A stretch of 17,770 nt of DNA, from contig JAWLDB010000035.1 in NCBI GenBank assembly GCA_041686915.1, positions 1 through 17,770 of the forward strand, written 5' to 3'. The first letter of the stretch is position 1; each line of letters begins with the position of its first letter. The stretch is from JAWLDB01 sp041686915. GTDB taxonomy: Bacteria > Bacillota > UBA994 > UBA5500. The translations under genes were made by a program, and so were the position numbers. The notes below the pieces were generated by a model. The model ran no database searches and was not told the DNA's origin. It saw nothing but the letters and a program-made list of their open reading frames with translations. Positions 1 to 6,676 of the stretch are shown here, in pieces.

Positions 1-71
1 GCATTAAAGCCAAATTAAAAGGAATGAGTCCGGTAGAATACCGAACCCATTCCACTGTAGCTGCTGACTAA
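1..71 (+). CDS. IS3-family transposase (OrfB), C-terminal end only
   Basis: The window opens inside a plus-strand reading frame that ends at TAA 69-71. The 22 readable residues contain KGMSPVEYRTHS, which resembles the C-terminal tail (KLKGMSPxxYR) of IS3-family OrfB integrases that carry a DDE catalytic domain. The catalytic residues lie outside the window, so activity cannot be judged. A sequence like an IS3-type right end follows directly. Seen: the tail peptide and the stop. Inferred: the family. The gene is cut by the window edge, so its length and integrity are unknown. Confidence 0.7.
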   Translation, partial: IKAKLKGMSPVEYRTHSTVAAD

Positions 72-73
72 TC

Positions 74-98
74 TGTCCAACATTTGGGGTGCAGAACA
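74..98 (+). mobile_element. Probable right terminal inverted repeat of the IS3-family element
   Basis: Just after the transposase stop lies TGTCCAACATTTGGGGTGCA followed by GAACA. This G/T-rich stretch ending in CA has the look of IS3-family right ends, which typically terminate in ...CA within a few tens of bases of the OrfB stop. The partner left end is outside the window, so the exact tip and any target duplication cannot be confirmed. The element ends about 28 bases from the stop of yqeG. Confidence 0.5.
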
Positions 99-125
99 CT
101 GCCGTGTGCTCCTTTGCTTTCCACC

Positions 126-626
126 CTATCTGCGTTCTATCTGCAGGCGGCGCATTACCAGCCGCTCGAAGCGACGCACGATGCGTGTGCCGATGAACTC
201 CTTTTGACTAAGCGGGACGACCAGAATAGTATACATACCGACGCGGTTGCCACCTAAAACGTCGGTGAAAATCTGGTCACCGACTAGTGCTACTTGATGA
301 GCAGGCAACTGCAATTCTTCCAACGCCCGCAAGAAAGCTCCGCGTCGGGGTTTATTGGCTTTGCCGATGCCCTTTACTCCCAAGAGTTTCAAGAAGTGTT
401 CAAGGCGCCTAGGCACAGCGTTTGAAACGAGAAATACTTTAAATCCTGCGTCATGTGCCCGTTTCAGCCAGCCGAGCAACTTCTCGTTGGCTTGGTCGGA
501 CTCCCAAGGCACCAGGGTGTTGTCCAGGTCGGAACAGATAGCCTTGATTCCCTGGCGTTTTAGGTCATCCAAATTGATGTTGTGAATGCTCTCGACATAG
601 AGACGAGGCCTCAACAGTTCAAACAT
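126..626 (-). CDS. yqeG: YqeG family HAD-IIIA type phosphatase
   Basis: A 166-residue cytosolic protein of the HAD superfamily, subfamily IIIA, like B. subtilis YqeG. Motif I is DLDNT (residues 33-37, with D33 and D35 as the expected nucleophile and acid/base). Motif II is SNA (68-70), motif III is the Lys of NKP (K92), and motif IV is GDQxxTD (116-122). The physiological substrate of this family is not established. I chose ATG 626 over the in-frame ATG at 647 because AGAGGTGA lies at the right distance and the 647 codon overlaps the -10 box of a good promoter (646-675). The gene follows sigK in the same direction but has this promoter of its own. The IS3 element lies just past its stop. Confidence 0.9.
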   Translation of the reverse strand: MFELLRPRLYVESIHNINLDDLKRQGIKAICSDLDNTLVPWESDQANEKLLGWLKRAHDAGFKVFLVSNAVPRRLEHFLKLLGVKGIGKANKPRRGAFLRALEELQLPAHQVALVGDQIFTDVLGGNRVGMYTILVVPLSQKEFIGTRIVRRFERLVMRRLQIERR

Positions 627-645
627 GCACTCACCTCTTCGCGCC

Positions 646-675
646 ATTATAGCATTTTTGACACGAAGCAGGCAA
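646..675 (-). promoter_or_regulatory. Sigma-A type promoter of yqeG
   Basis: On the minus strand TTGCCT (670-675) and a perfect TATAAT (646-651) are separated by 18 bp. The -10 is extended by an upstream TGC (TGnTATAAT). It sits in the 57-base gap between the sigK stop and the yqeG start and would give a leader of roughly a dozen bases carrying the ribosome binding site. Confidence 0.7.
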
Positions 676-683
676 CTTAAGAG

Positions 684-1400
684 CTAATGGCCTTGTTTGG
701 CCGCAACTTCCGCAGCGTACGCCTTCAGCAGCTTCTGAATCGCCCGTTTTTCAATGCGGGAGACATATGAACGCGAGATGTTTAGCTCTTTGGCAATCTC
801 ACGCTGGGTAGAGCGCACTCCATCCACCAGTCCATAACGCAAAGCCAAGACTAAGCGCTCACGTTTGGTCAGTACATCGAGCAACTCGAACAGCTTATAG
901 TGCTCCATCAGGCTCTCGACCTGGGCCATTACACTGTCCTCATCCGTCGGAAGGGTGTCCATGAGGGTGATTTCGTTACCTTCCTTGTCCATCCCGATTG
1001 GTTCACGTAAGTACAGCTCGTTACGGCTCCGTTTGGTGGAGCGTAGATACATCAGAATCTCATTCTCGATACACCGGGCAGCATAGGTCGCAAGCTTGGT
1101 TCCTTTGTTTGTCTTGAACGTCTCTACACCCTTAATCAAGCCGATCATACCGATGGAGATCAGGTCATCCGGATCCTCACCAGTGTTCTCATACTTTTTT
1201 GCTATGTGGGCGACCAGGCGCATATTATGGGTGATTAGTTTGCCGCGGGCATCCATGTCACGTGACTTTGCCCACAGTTGTAAGTACTTTGCCTCTTCCT
1301 CTTCAGAAAGGGGCTGAGGAAACGAGTTGTTGTGGATGTAAGACACCAACAACTGCAGTTCCTTGATGAATAAAAAAAACTGAGCCAGCAGTCCGATCAA
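684..1400 (-). CDS. sigK: RNA polymerase sporulation sigma factor SigK (pro-sigma-K)
   Basis: Late mother-cell sigma factor. From TTG 1400 the protein has 238 residues, close to B. subtilis pro-SigK (241). Region 2 carries the conserved ENTGEDPDDLISIG and TKLATYAARCIENEILM stretches, and region 4 has a helix-turn-helix at TQREIAKELNISRSYVSRIEKRA. The frame is open further upstream to a TTG at 1433, but AGGGAGGTG sits 8 bases before TTG 1400, and this start gives a 20-residue hydrophobic leader ending LVS before YIHNN. That matches the 20-residue pro-sequence removed by SpoIVFB in B. subtilis. The coding sequence is unbroken, with no skin-type element. Downstream, yqeG has its own promoter. 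I am very sure of the family and fairly sure of the start. Confidence 0.95.
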   Translation of the reverse strand: MIGLLAQFFLFIKELQLLVSYIHNNSFPQPLSEEEEAKYLQLWAKSRDMDARGKLITHNMRLVAHIAKKYENTGEDPDDLISIGMIGLIKGVETFKTNKGTKLATYAARCIENEILMYLRSTKRSRNELYLREPIGMDKEGNEITLMDTLPTDEDSVMAQVESLMEHYKLFELLDVLTKRERLVLALRYGLVDGVRSTQREIAKELNISRSYVSRIEKRAIQKLLKAYAAEVAAKQGH

Positions 1401-1431
1401 CAGCAGCACCTCCCTAGAAAGGCTCTGTAAC

Positions 1432-1459
1432 AACTTATGCGAAAGCTAGGGAGATGGTT
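1432..1459 (-). promoter_or_regulatory. Putative sigma-E/sigma-K type promoter of sigK
   Basis: The minus strand reads AACC (1456-1459), 16 bases, then CATAAGTT (1432-1439). This fits the mACm - 16 - CATAnnnT pattern of sigma-K promoters, and partly the CATA-type -10 of sigma-E. Initiation near 1424 would give a leader of about 25 bases containing the AGGGAGGTG ribosome binding site. The -10 overlaps the upstream in-frame TTG (1433), which argues against that start. This is a pattern match only. Confidence 0.4.
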
Positions 1460-1580
1460 ACGGAGGGACAACTGACGAGCGAAGTTTTTGTAGGTAAAGA
1501 ACTCTCCTCTGCCGTTTCTGGCATTTCCCGGGTAATGTCAGTACTGTAAAACTAGAGTGTATTAGTGAGGAGTGATTGAT

Positions 1581-2825
1581 GTGCTGGAACGTAAAATATT
1601 GCCTTTAAGGGAGCAAGCAAGGGTTCGGGACAACTGGTTGTTACATCGTCTGGAACACGTTCTACCTGCTCTGATGCGGGAAGCAGGCCTTGATATGTGG
1701 ATTCTGACTGCCGATGAACACCATGAAACCCCGCTGATCAAGAGCTTGCTACCTGCGACGATGCAGTTGTTTGTGATGCGCAGGACCATCCTGGTCTTCC
1801 ACCTGCAGGCAGATGATACACTGGAACGGCTAGCGCTCAGCCGCTTCTATATGGATCCGCATTATGAGAACGTATGGGACCATCAAAAAGAGGGTCTATG
1901 GGAATGTCTGCAACGCCTGGTTACGGAACGCCAACCGAAGACCATCGGCATCAACATTGCCGAGACCTTTGCTTTTGGGGACGGCCTGACAGTGACAGAG
2001 CACAAGCTGCTAAGGGACACCTTGGGAGAAGAGCTCTGCTCACGCATGCGCAACGCGGAGCAACTAGCTGTTCGCTGGCTGGAGACAAGGATTGACGAAG
2101 AGGTTACAGCCTACCAAGGCATTGTGCACATTGCCCAGAGTATCATCGCAGAAGCTTTCTCATCCCGCGTCGTTCACCCTGGCATCACGACCTGCAACGA
2201 CGTCGTCTGGTGGCTGCGCCAGCGTATGCAAGAGCTGGGGGTGACGGCTTGGTTCCAGCCCTCGGTATCACTGCGCCGCAAAGGTGAGGCCTGGCTGCAA
2301 GGCAACGTAGTGATAAAGCCGGGCGATGTGATGCACTGTGACGTGGGTATCGAGTATCTTGGTTTGTGCACCGACCACCAGCATCATGCCTATGTTCTGC
2401 GCCTGGGAGAAACGGACGCACCTCAGGGGTTGCAGGCTGCCCTGGGGGTAGGTAACCGCATGCAGGACATTGTGCTGGAGAACTTCCAGGTAGGGCGCAC
2501 GGGTAACGAGGTGCTGAAGGCTTCCAGGGAGCAAGCGCAGGTGGAAGGCATCAACTGCCACATCTACTCCCATCCGATTGGCTACCATGGCCACGGCGCC
2601 GGCCCGGTGATCGGCTTCTGGGAAGCACAAGACGGAGTTCCAGGAAAGGGCGACTATCCAATTAACGACAGCACGATCTACGCTCTGGAGTTGATGGTGC
2701 AACACCCGGTGCCAGAGTGGGACAACCAGCCGGTAATCATGGCTGTCGAGGAAGACATTGTGGTTAAAAGAGATAAAGTGTTTGTACTAGGTAACCGACA
2801 AACCAGCTTTCACATAATTGGATGA
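1581..2825 (+). CDS. M24 family metallopeptidase (Xaa-Pro aminopeptidase-like), copy 1
   Basis: A pita-bread fold peptidase of the M24B type, expected to be cytosolic because no signal peptide is seen. From GTG 1581 it has 414 residues: an N-terminal creatinase-like half (about 1-160) and a C-terminal metal-binding half. Candidate dimetal ligands are D254 (CDVG), D265 (TDHQ, 11 residues on, the usual spacing), H338 in YHGHGAGP, E370 in ALELM and E390 in AVEED. GTG 1581 is preferred over GTG 1572 because GTGAGGAG lies 8 bases before it while overlapping the 1572 codon, and because the paralogue at 3287 begins its homology at the same ERKILPL. A strong terminator follows. Whether it is a true prolidase or aminopeptidase P or a relative with another substrate cannot be told from sequence. 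Confidence 0.85.
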   Translation: MLERKILPLREQARVRDNWLLHRLEHVLPALMREAGLDMWILTADEHHETPLIKSLLPATMQLFVMRRTILVFHLQADDTLERLALSRFYMDPHYENVWDHQKEGLWECLQRLVTERQPKTIGINIAETFAFGDGLTVTEHKLLRDTLGEELCSRMRNAEQLAVRWLETRIDEEVTAYQGIVHIAQSIIAEAFSSRVVHPGITTCNDVVWWLRQRMQELGVTAWFQPSVSLRRKGEAWLQGNVVIKPGDVMHCDVGIEYLGLCTDHQHHAYVLRLGETDAPQGLQAALGVGNRMQDIVLENFQVGRTGNEVLKASREQAQVEGINCHIYSHPIGYHGHGAGPVIGFWEAQDGVPGKGDYPINDSTIYALELMVQHPVPEWDNQPVIMAVEEDIVVKRDKVFVLGNRQTSFHIIG

Positions 2826-2838
2826 GTCAAGCTGAACA

Positions 2839-2869
2839 GCCACCGGCTACAAAAGCCGGTGGCTTTTTT
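2839..2869 (+). terminator. Rho-independent terminator after M24 copy 1
   Basis: A perfect 10-bp stem (GCCACCGGCT at 2839-2848 and AGCCGGTGGC at 2854-2863), loop ACAAA, then six T. It begins 13 bases after the peptidase stop and separates that gene from the DUF3006-like gene. Confidence 0.92.
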
Positions 2870-2879
2870 GTGCCTGGAT

Positions 2880-2910
2880 TTGCATTGTCCTCTCCCCCGT
2901 CCCGTATGAT
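2880..2910 (+). promoter_or_regulatory. Possible promoter of the DUF3006-like gene
   Basis: TTGCAT (2880-2885) and TATGAT (2905-2910) are 19 bp apart, a little longer than ideal. They lie between the preceding terminator and the small gene, which needs a promoter if that terminator works. Confidence 0.35.
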
Positions 2911-2941
2911 TCAGTACAGGAAGCATGAGGAGAGTGAAAGC

Positions 2942-3205
2942 ATGCGGTATTTAGCCGTAGTACACAAAATAGAAGGAAATGTGGCCATGTTGAAGGTGGG
3001 CCCGGGCGAGTATCTGGTGAGATACCCTCTAGCCTATTTACCCCCGGTCAGTGCCGGGGCTGTCCTCTCAATTGAGATCGGCCTTAACAGCACACAAGCA
3101 GGACAGCGGCTGCAGCAAAACGGAGACGAGCTGATCACCAAGCTGTTGCGGGTGAGCTTAATCGAGTCCAACGTAAAACACCAAGATGGTGACGATCCTG
3201 CCTGA
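2942..3205 (+). CDS. Small DUF3006-like protein
   Basis: An 87-residue protein. The start of the protein (MRYLAVVHKIEGNVAMLKVG), a central RYPLAYLPPVSAGAVLSIEI and a polar helical tail match the layout of DUF3006 proteins (VxRIEGxxAVL..., then a LP-x-G-x-VL turn). No function is established for that family. ATG 2942 is chosen because GAGGAG lies 9 bases upstream. A longer open frame back to 2822 would read through the terminator hairpin and is unlikely. It is flanked by two M24 peptidase genes on the same strand, which may mean co-expression with the second. Family call is moderate. Confidence 0.7.
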   Translation: MRYLAVVHKIEGNVAMLKVGPGEYLVRYPLAYLPPVSAGAVLSIEIGLNSTQAGQRLQQNGDELITKLLRVSLIESNVKHQDGDDPA

Positions 3206-3222
3206 AAGTAATCCCATTCAGG

Positions 3223-3258
3223 AGGATTTATCCTACTGCTGCCGAAAGATAGCAGTAG
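3223..3258 (+). promoter_or_regulatory. Structured leader before M24 copy 2
   Basis: Two adjacent inverted repeats lie in the 81-base gap: AGGATTTATCCT (a 5-bp stem with a 2-base loop, about 3223-3234) and CTACTGCT (3233-3240) with AGCAGTAG (3251-3258) around a 10-base loop. No T run follows, so this is not a simple terminator. It ends about 15 bases before the GGAGG of the next gene. It could be an RNA structure or an mRNA-stabilising hairpin. I do not recognise it as a known riboswitch. Confidence 0.35.
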
Positions 3259-3286
3259 CACACAGAAACCGAAGGAGGCAATGAAG

Positions 3287-4558
3287 ATGACTGATATCAA
3301 TAACGCCCACCCGTCTGATTGGGAGCGCAAGATCCTTCCCCTAAGACGCCAAGCTGAAATCCGCAACCAATGGCTGAGGATGCGCCTGGAGCAGGTGCTA
3401 CCTGGCATAATGGAGCGCAAAGGCATTGACATGTGGGTTGTAATCGCCCGCGAGTATAACGAGGATCCGGTAGTGATGACTCTGCTCCCGGCTACAATGC
3501 TCTCTGCTCGCAGAAGGACTATCCTTATCTTTAACCGCCTGGAGGACGGTAGCCTTGAGAGGTTGACGGTTGCCCGCTACGGTATGGAGCCCTATTATAC
3601 AGGGGCATGGAACCCGGACACCGAGGATCAGTGGGCGTGCGTGGGACGATTGGTGCAGGAGCGCGACCCAAAGACCATCGGCATCAACGTCTCCGAGACT
3701 TTCGCTTTCGGTGACGGCCTCACCCACAGCGAGTATGAACAGCTGATGCAAGCAATCGGTCCCGAGTATGCGGGGCGTACCAAGGGCGCTGAGCAACTTG
3801 CCGTTGGTTGGTTGGAGACACGCACAGACGTTGAGATCCAGGCCTACACCGGCATTATGCAGATTGCTCATGGTATCATTGCTGAGGCCTTTTCGAACCG
3901 GGTAATTCATCCTGGAGTGACCACCCCTGAGGATGTCGTCTGGTGGTTCAGGCAACGGACAAATGAACTCGGACTAACCTGCTGGTTCCAACCGAGTGTG
4001 TCCATCCAGCGACACGGAGCGAGCTCTGTGCCAGGCAATGCCGTTATCCAGCCTGGCGACCTGTTGCACTGCGACTTTGGCCTGCATTACCTGGGACTGG
4101 CTACGGACACCCAACAGAACGCCTACGTGCTGCGCCTGGGTGAGTCTGATGCACCAGAGGGACTGAAAGCAGCCCTAAAAACTGGTAATAGACTGCAAGA
4201 TATCCTGGCTGAACACATGGTAGCTGGCAAGAGCGGCAACGATATTCTGCTTGGGGCGCTGGCGCAGGCCAAGAACGAGGGTATCAAGCCAAGCATCTAC
4301 ACGCATCCGATCGGTTATCATGGCCATGGCGCTGGCCCGACCATCGGCCTCTGGGATCAGCAACAGGGCGTACCTGGTCGCGGCGATTACGAGCTGTTTG
4401 ACGACACCTGCCACTCCATGGAGCTGAACATCAAGCAATCGGTGCCAGAATGGGACGGGCAGGAAGTGCAGATGGCGCTTGAACAAGACGTGATGTTCAC
4501 CAGTGGTAAGGTCTACTTCCTGGCTGGCAGGCAGGAGAAACTACACCTGATTGACTAA
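3287..4558 (+). CDS. M24 family metallopeptidase (Xaa-Pro aminopeptidase-like), copy 2
   Basis: A paralogue of the gene at 1581, collinear along its whole length and sharing blocks such as KTIGIN, ETFAFGDGLT and HPIGYHGHGAGP. From ATG 3287 it has 423 residues. Candidate metal ligands are D263 (CDFG), D274 (TDTQ), H347 in YHGHGAGP, E379 in SMELN and E399 in ALEQD, so the site looks complete. No signal peptide or membrane segment is seen. ATG 3287 is preferred over ATG 3281 because AGGAGG (3273-3278) is 8 bases from the former and only 2 from the latter. Its N-terminus is longer than that of copy 1 by about 12 residues (TDINNAHPSD...). A perfect hairpin follows the stop. Substrate unknown. Confidence 0.87.
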   Translation: MTDINNAHPSDWERKILPLRRQAEIRNQWLRMRLEQVLPGIMERKGIDMWVVIAREYNEDPVVMTLLPATMLSARRRTILIFNRLEDGSLERLTVARYGMEPYYTGAWNPDTEDQWACVGRLVQERDPKTIGINVSETFAFGDGLTHSEYEQLMQAIGPEYAGRTKGAEQLAVGWLETRTDVEIQAYTGIMQIAHGIIAEAFSNRVIHPGVTTPEDVVWWFRQRTNELGLTCWFQPSVSIQRHGASSVPGNAVIQPGDLLHCDFGLHYLGLATDTQQNAYVLRLGESDAPEGLKAALKTGNRLQDILAEHMVAGKSGNDILLGALAQAKNEGIKPSIYTHPIGYHGHGAGPTIGLWDQQQGVPGRGDYELFDDTCHSMELNIKQSVPEWDGQEVQMALEQDVMFTSGKVYFLAGRQEKLHLID

Positions 4559-4567
4559 CTGCATATA

Positions 4568-4607
4568 ATAACCCGGCCTTTTGGTGTCTGCCAAAAGGCC
4601 GGGTTAT
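4568..4607. terminator. Bidirectional terminator-like hairpin between convergent genes
   Basis: A perfect 17-bp inverted repeat (4568-4584 and 4591-4607) around a TGTCTG loop, centred between the stop of M24 copy 2 and the stop of the convergent small gene at 4615. The stem has TTTT/AAAA tracts inside but only a weak T run after it on either strand. Its position and symmetry fit a shared terminator. Confidence 0.75.
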
Positions 4608-4614
4608 GCGTGAC

Positions 4615-4869
4615 TTATTTCGTCTCCACCTGCATCGTGGTTGCCTTGGCAGTTGGTAATTCGTTGATATCGGCTGCCAGTTGGCTTACTTCTGAGTCTT
4701 CCCCGTAGAGTTGCAGGATTATTAGGCCGTTATCGGTGCACCCTTCTACCTCGTGGATACCCAAGCGGGTACGAATAATGCAGCCGTGTCTGGTGATAAT
4801 CTCCTGGAATTTTGGCGCGTCCTGGTTGCGCTTATCCAGGGTTACTGCCATTACGTAATTGCTCTTCAT
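4615..4869 (-). CDS. TM1266-family ACT-like small protein
   Basis: An 84-residue protein with an ACT/NikR-C-like beta-alpha-beta pattern: a first strand MAVTLDKR, a helix around APKFQEIITRHG, then IIRTRLGI, GLIILQLYG and a last helix/strand through QLAADINELPTAKATTMQV. It matches the TM1266 family (putative iron-only hydrogenase system regulator), whose members are about 80 residues and share the RxGI and final LPxxxxxxM features. TM1266 relatives often sit beside hydrogenase or hydrogenase-maturation genes. None is here. ATG 4869 follows TTGGAGCC, with a further purine-rich AGGAGAAGGGGGG upstream. It converges on the M24 pair. Confidence 0.7.
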   Translation of the reverse strand: MKSNYVMAVTLDKRNQDAPKFQEIITRHGCIIRTRLGIHEVEGCTDNGLIILQLYGEDSEVSQLAADINELPTAKATTMQVETK

Positions 4870-5010
4870 GGCTCCAACCCCCCTTCTCCTGGACTATTAT
4901 GTACAGAAGTAGCAGATTGGATGCCGATTTATGGGTTCACTCTATCACTCTGGCCTGCTTGGTTAGGGCTAGTGACGGGAGGCTGTTAAAAACTGTTATG
5001 AGCTTAGGGC

Positions 5011-5040
5011 TTGACAATTGCTCACTGAGCGTGGTAATCT
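5011..5040 (+). promoter_or_regulatory. Promoter of the trpB T-box transcript
   Basis: A perfect TTGACA (5011-5016) and TAATCT (5035-5040) with 18 bp between them; the -10 has an upstream TGG (TGn extension). It places transcription start near 5047, just ahead of T-box stem I. The preceding stretch 4870-5010 shows nothing else I can identify. Confidence 0.6.
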
Positions 5041-5061
5041 CACTTCAATAAACTAAAGTAG

Positions 5062-5373
5062 TAAAGCCTGAGACCGGGAAGAGTAGGCGAGGAAAGGTTG
5101 CTCAGCGAGCCGGGTTTGGTGAGATGCCGGCGCAACTGGAAGTCGTTGAATGGCCCCGTGAGGCGTGTGCCAAACAGACAGTCGCGATTTGTCTTAGTAG
5201 GTTTCACCGGCAGTCCGCCGTTACCGGAACAGGGTATATGCCTCGGCTTGCGCGCAAGCTTCAGGTCGTACTCGTGAAAGTGGGTTGGCGCATGTCAACC
5301 AACAAGGGTGGTACCGCGGAAATTAGGCCTTTCGTCCCTTTACAAGGGGAAGAAGGGCCTTTCATATTCTTCC
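5062..5373 (+). promoter_or_regulatory. T-box riboswitch leader, tryptophan specifier
   Basis: The T-box sequence AAGGGTGGTACCGCGG is at 5305-5319. The specifier loop is readable: GAGTA at 5081-5085 on the 5' side and GAA (5148-5150) followed by TGG (5151-5153) on the 3' side. The loop is closed by GCCT (5066-5069) pairing with AGGC (5161-5164) and by GGG pairing with CCC. A CCGTTA of the stem IIA/B region is near 5218. UGG is the Trp codon, matching the downstream trpB. The terminator helix (5325-5341 and 5344-5360) is imperfect, followed by a broken T run. Known mechanism: uncharged tRNA-Trp stabilises the antiterminator and permits trpB transcription. Confidence 0.95.
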
Positions 5374-5402
5374 CCAGACCAAAATAGAGGGAGGAATTTC
5401 TG

Positions 5403-6590
5403 ATGAGTATTTACCCAGACAAGAACGGTTTCTTTGGTGACTTTGGCGGCAGGTTTGTCCCGCCCCAGTTGGAACAGGCCCTTAAAGAGTTGGAGGAAGC
5501 TTTCTTCCGCTATAAAGACGATGTGGAGTTCTGCCGTGAACTGACCTATTACCTGCAGCAATATGTAGGCCGGGCAAATCCGTTGTATTATGCAGAAAGA
5601 CTGTCGCAGCAGCTAGGCGGAGGCAAAGTCTATCTCAAGCGGGAAGACCTGAACCATACAGGCGCGCATAAGATCAATAATGCCATCGGACAGGCGCTGC
5701 TAGCCAAACGCATGGGTAAGCAGCGGATAGTGGCAGAGACAGGTGCAGGCCAGCATGGGGTAGCTACGGCTACAGTATGTGCATTACTGGGCTTGGATTG
5801 CGTTATCTACATGGGAGAGGAAGATACTATCAGGCAGGCGTTGAACGTATACCGGATGGAGCTGCTAGGGGCCAAGGTGGTTGCCGTCAAGTCCGGTACC
5901 CGTACCCTGAAAGATGCTGTAGATGCCGCCTTGATGGACTACGCGCAGAATGTGGAGCATACCTTCTACTTGCTCGGTTCGGCAGTTGGGCCTCATCCCT
6001 ATCCGCTGATTGTACGCGAGTTCCAATCGGTGATTGGTAAGGAAGCGCGGCAACAAGTCCTGGAAGCTGAAGGTAGATTGCCGGATTATCTGCTCGCTTG
6101 CGTAGGCGGCGGGTCCAATGCTATCGGACTGTTTGCGCCCTTCTACGCTGATGAGGACGTGAAGATCATCGGCGTCGAGCCAGGCGGTGCAGGACTGGAA
6201 ACTGGTAAGCATGCTGCGTCGATTTCGGTTGGAACGCCGGGGGTTATCCACGGGTTTAAGTGCTACACACTGCAGGACGATGCGGGAGAGCCTCTGCCGG
6301 TGCACTCAATTGCCGCCGGACTGGATTACCCGGGAGTTGGACCTGAGCATAGCTTCTACAAAGCTAGCGGCAGGGCGGAATACGTTTCGGTTACTGATGC
6401 TGAAGCTTTGCAAGCGTTTAAACTGTTGTCACGCCTGGAAGGCATCATCCCTGCCCTCGAGAGCGCTCATGCCATCGCTTATGCCTGCAAGCTGGCACCG
6501 ACCTTAGACAAAGATCAGGTCGTAATCGTCAACCTATCCGGTCGAGGTGACAAGGACGTACAGCAGGTCTCCGAAATGGATGCAAGATAA
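5403..6590 (+). CDS. trpB: Tryptophan synthase beta subunit
   Basis: The PLP enzyme that joins indole and L-serine to give tryptophan. It has 395 residues, the usual TrpB1 length. The PLP lysine is K90 in HTGAHKINNA, the catalytic glutamate is E112 in AETGAGQHG, the phosphate-binding loop is GGGSN (235-239), and the C-terminal NLSGRGDKD (377-385) is intact. The N-terminal FGGRFVPPQL is the alpha-subunit contact region seen in TrpB1. ATG 5403 has GGAGG 8 bases upstream. It is preceded by a Trp T-box and followed directly by a terminator, so it is transcribed alone; no trpA or other trp gene is adjacent. TrpB then either pairs with a TrpA made elsewhere or uses free indole. Confidence 0.97.
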   Translation: MSIYPDKNGFFGDFGGRFVPPQLEQALKELEEAFFRYKDDVEFCRELTYYLQQYVGRANPLYYAERLSQQLGGGKVYLKREDLNHTGAHKINNAIGQALLAKRMGKQRIVAETGAGQHGVATATVCALLGLDCVIYMGEEDTIRQALNVYRMELLGAKVVAVKSGTRTLKDAVDAALMDYAQNVEHTFYLLGSAVGPHPYPLIVREFQSVIGKEARQQVLEAEGRLPDYLLACVGGGSNAIGLFAPFYADEDVKIIGVEPGGAGLETGKHAASISVGTPGVIHGFKCYTLQDDAGEPLPVHSIAAGLDYPGVGPEHSFYKASGRAEYVSVTDAEALQAFKLLSRLEGIIPALESAHAIAYACKLAPTLDKDQVVIVNLSGRGDKDVQQVSEMDAR

Positions 6591-6599
6591 CTGCACAAG

Positions 6600-6638
6600 A
6601 CTCGAGGCGAGCTGGCTATCAGCTCGCCTCGAGTTTTG
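6600..6638 (+). terminator. Rho-independent terminator of trpB
   Basis: A perfect 15-bp stem (6600-6614 and 6620-6634, arms beginning ACTCGAGGCGAGCTG) with loop GCTAT and a short T run (TTTT). It starts 9 bases after the trpB stop. Confidence 0.9.
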
Positions 6639-6650
6639 GTCCAGATTATA

Positions 6651-6676
6651 CGTCCCCCTGTCCCACCCTGTCCCAC
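6651..6676 (-). repeat. GGGACAGGGGGACG-type intergenic repeat, partial copy
   Basis: On the minus strand, immediately after the stop of the U32 gene, the sequence is TGGGACAGGGTGGGACAGGG followed by GGACG. It contains a 10-bp tandem duplication (CCCTGTCCCA on the plus strand at 6656-6665 and 6666-6675). It shares the GACAGGGGGACG core with the element at 7945-7971. Confidence 0.55.

Noticed and set aside
2268..2705. Long minus-strand open frame of 145 codons opposite the first M24 gene, and similar antisense frames opposite M24 copy 2, trpB and alaS
   Set aside because: These are antisense shadows of strongly supported genes, with no ribosome binding sites or recognisable family features.
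2822..2941. N-terminal extension of the DUF3006-like gene from ATG 2822, overlapping the end of the first M24 gene
   Set aside because: It would be translated through a strong rho-independent terminator and lacks a ribosome binding site, whereas ATG 2942 has GAGGAG at good spacing.
4753..5387. Plus-strand frames of about 80 codons across the gap before trpB
   Set aside because: They overlap the TM1266-family gene or the T-box RNA and show no protein-like features.
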